Position numbers and translations under genes: made by a program. From Weissella ceti (GTDB lineage: Bacteria; Bacillota; Bacilli; Lactobacillales; Lactobacillaceae), in contig NZ_CP074441.1 of assembly GCF_018394055.1 (NCBI RefSeq), positions 1 to 64,000 on the forward strand: a stretch of 64,000 nt of DNA, given 5' to 3'. Shown here piece by piece: positions 63,870-64,000 of the stretch (position 1 is its first letter; every line of letters begins with the position of its first letter). The notes under the pieces are model-generated. The model did not search any database. It was given only the letters and a program-made list of their open reading frames with translations, and was not told the DNA's origin.

Positions 63870-64000
63870 AAAACGTCTTGTTGTTTTAACAACAGATATT
63901 AATATACAATCTTTTTGGCACGTTGACAACCCTTTTTTCAAAAAAAGTTTGAAATTTGTTAAATTGGCTCAAAACGGGGCTTAATGATATAATTATCAAC

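Overview
The window looks like the replication-origin region of a low-to-moderate GC, heterofermentative lactic acid bacterium, most probably Weissella or a close Leuconostocaceae relative. This is judged from protein families and codon habits (frequent TTG and CTA leucine codons), not from a database search. Supporting signs are the rpmH / oriC / dnaA-dnaN-yaaA-recF-gyrB-gyrA block, the linked oxidative pentose-phosphate enzymes (short gnd, zwf), a mevalonate-pathway HMG-CoA reductase, a RexAB (AddAB-type) nuclease, an IpaB/EvcA-annotated-type protein, and no sign of sporulation or respiration genes.

Layout: 1-983 holds rpmH (minus strand) and a DnaA-box-rich origin. 984-9832 is the replication/topoisomerase block, with a second part of the origin (DnaA boxes plus a DnaA-trio-like tract) between dnaA and dnaN. 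9993-14531 carries an LTA-synthase-type enzyme, HMG-CoA reductase and an HELLH-containing protein. 14626-15842 is a peculiar rRNA/tRNA block: two rrn-type promoters and a leader lead straight to 5S rRNA with no 16S or 23S, followed by tRNAs and a second 5S-tRNA-Asn copy with its own promoter. 16649-18543 is a divergent RpiR regulator/gnd pair. 19383-24088 holds a large multi-hairpin RNA of unknown family, an oxidoreductase behind a paired operator, a tyrosine T-box with tyrS, and a guanine-type riboswitch ahead of pbuX-xpt. 24594-25511 is a tRNA cluster. 26127-29499 carries purine permease and YitT-type membrane proteins. 29818-30320 encodes two tandem, related small RNAs whose hairpin loops display C-rich UCCC-type motifs. 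A SAM-I riboswitch and metK follow.

32106-44290 contains housekeeping genes (rlmD, leuS, a MurJ-like flippase, lepB, rsgA), an amino-acid permease, small proteins and a three-box DnaA cluster far from the origin. 44420-53074 has an acidic, internally duplicated protein and rexB-rexA. 53224-58644 covers redox and carbon metabolism (alcohol dehydrogenase behind a Rex-like box, zwf, glpK) and purR. 58688-63222 carries glmU, prs, a DUF1054 protein and rpsF-ssb-rpsR. The window ends with two tandem tRNA-Lys genes.

Regulation is largely RNA-based: T-box, guanine and SAM riboswitches, an rpsF leader, a probable leader peptide before rsgA, and at least three candidate small RNAs. The least explained and most interesting items are the tandem C-loop RNAs (29818-30320), the multi-hairpin RNA (19398-19672), the rRNA-less rrn leader, the extra DnaA-box cluster and the duplicated acidic protein. 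All functional statements come from reading motifs; no searches or folding programs were run.
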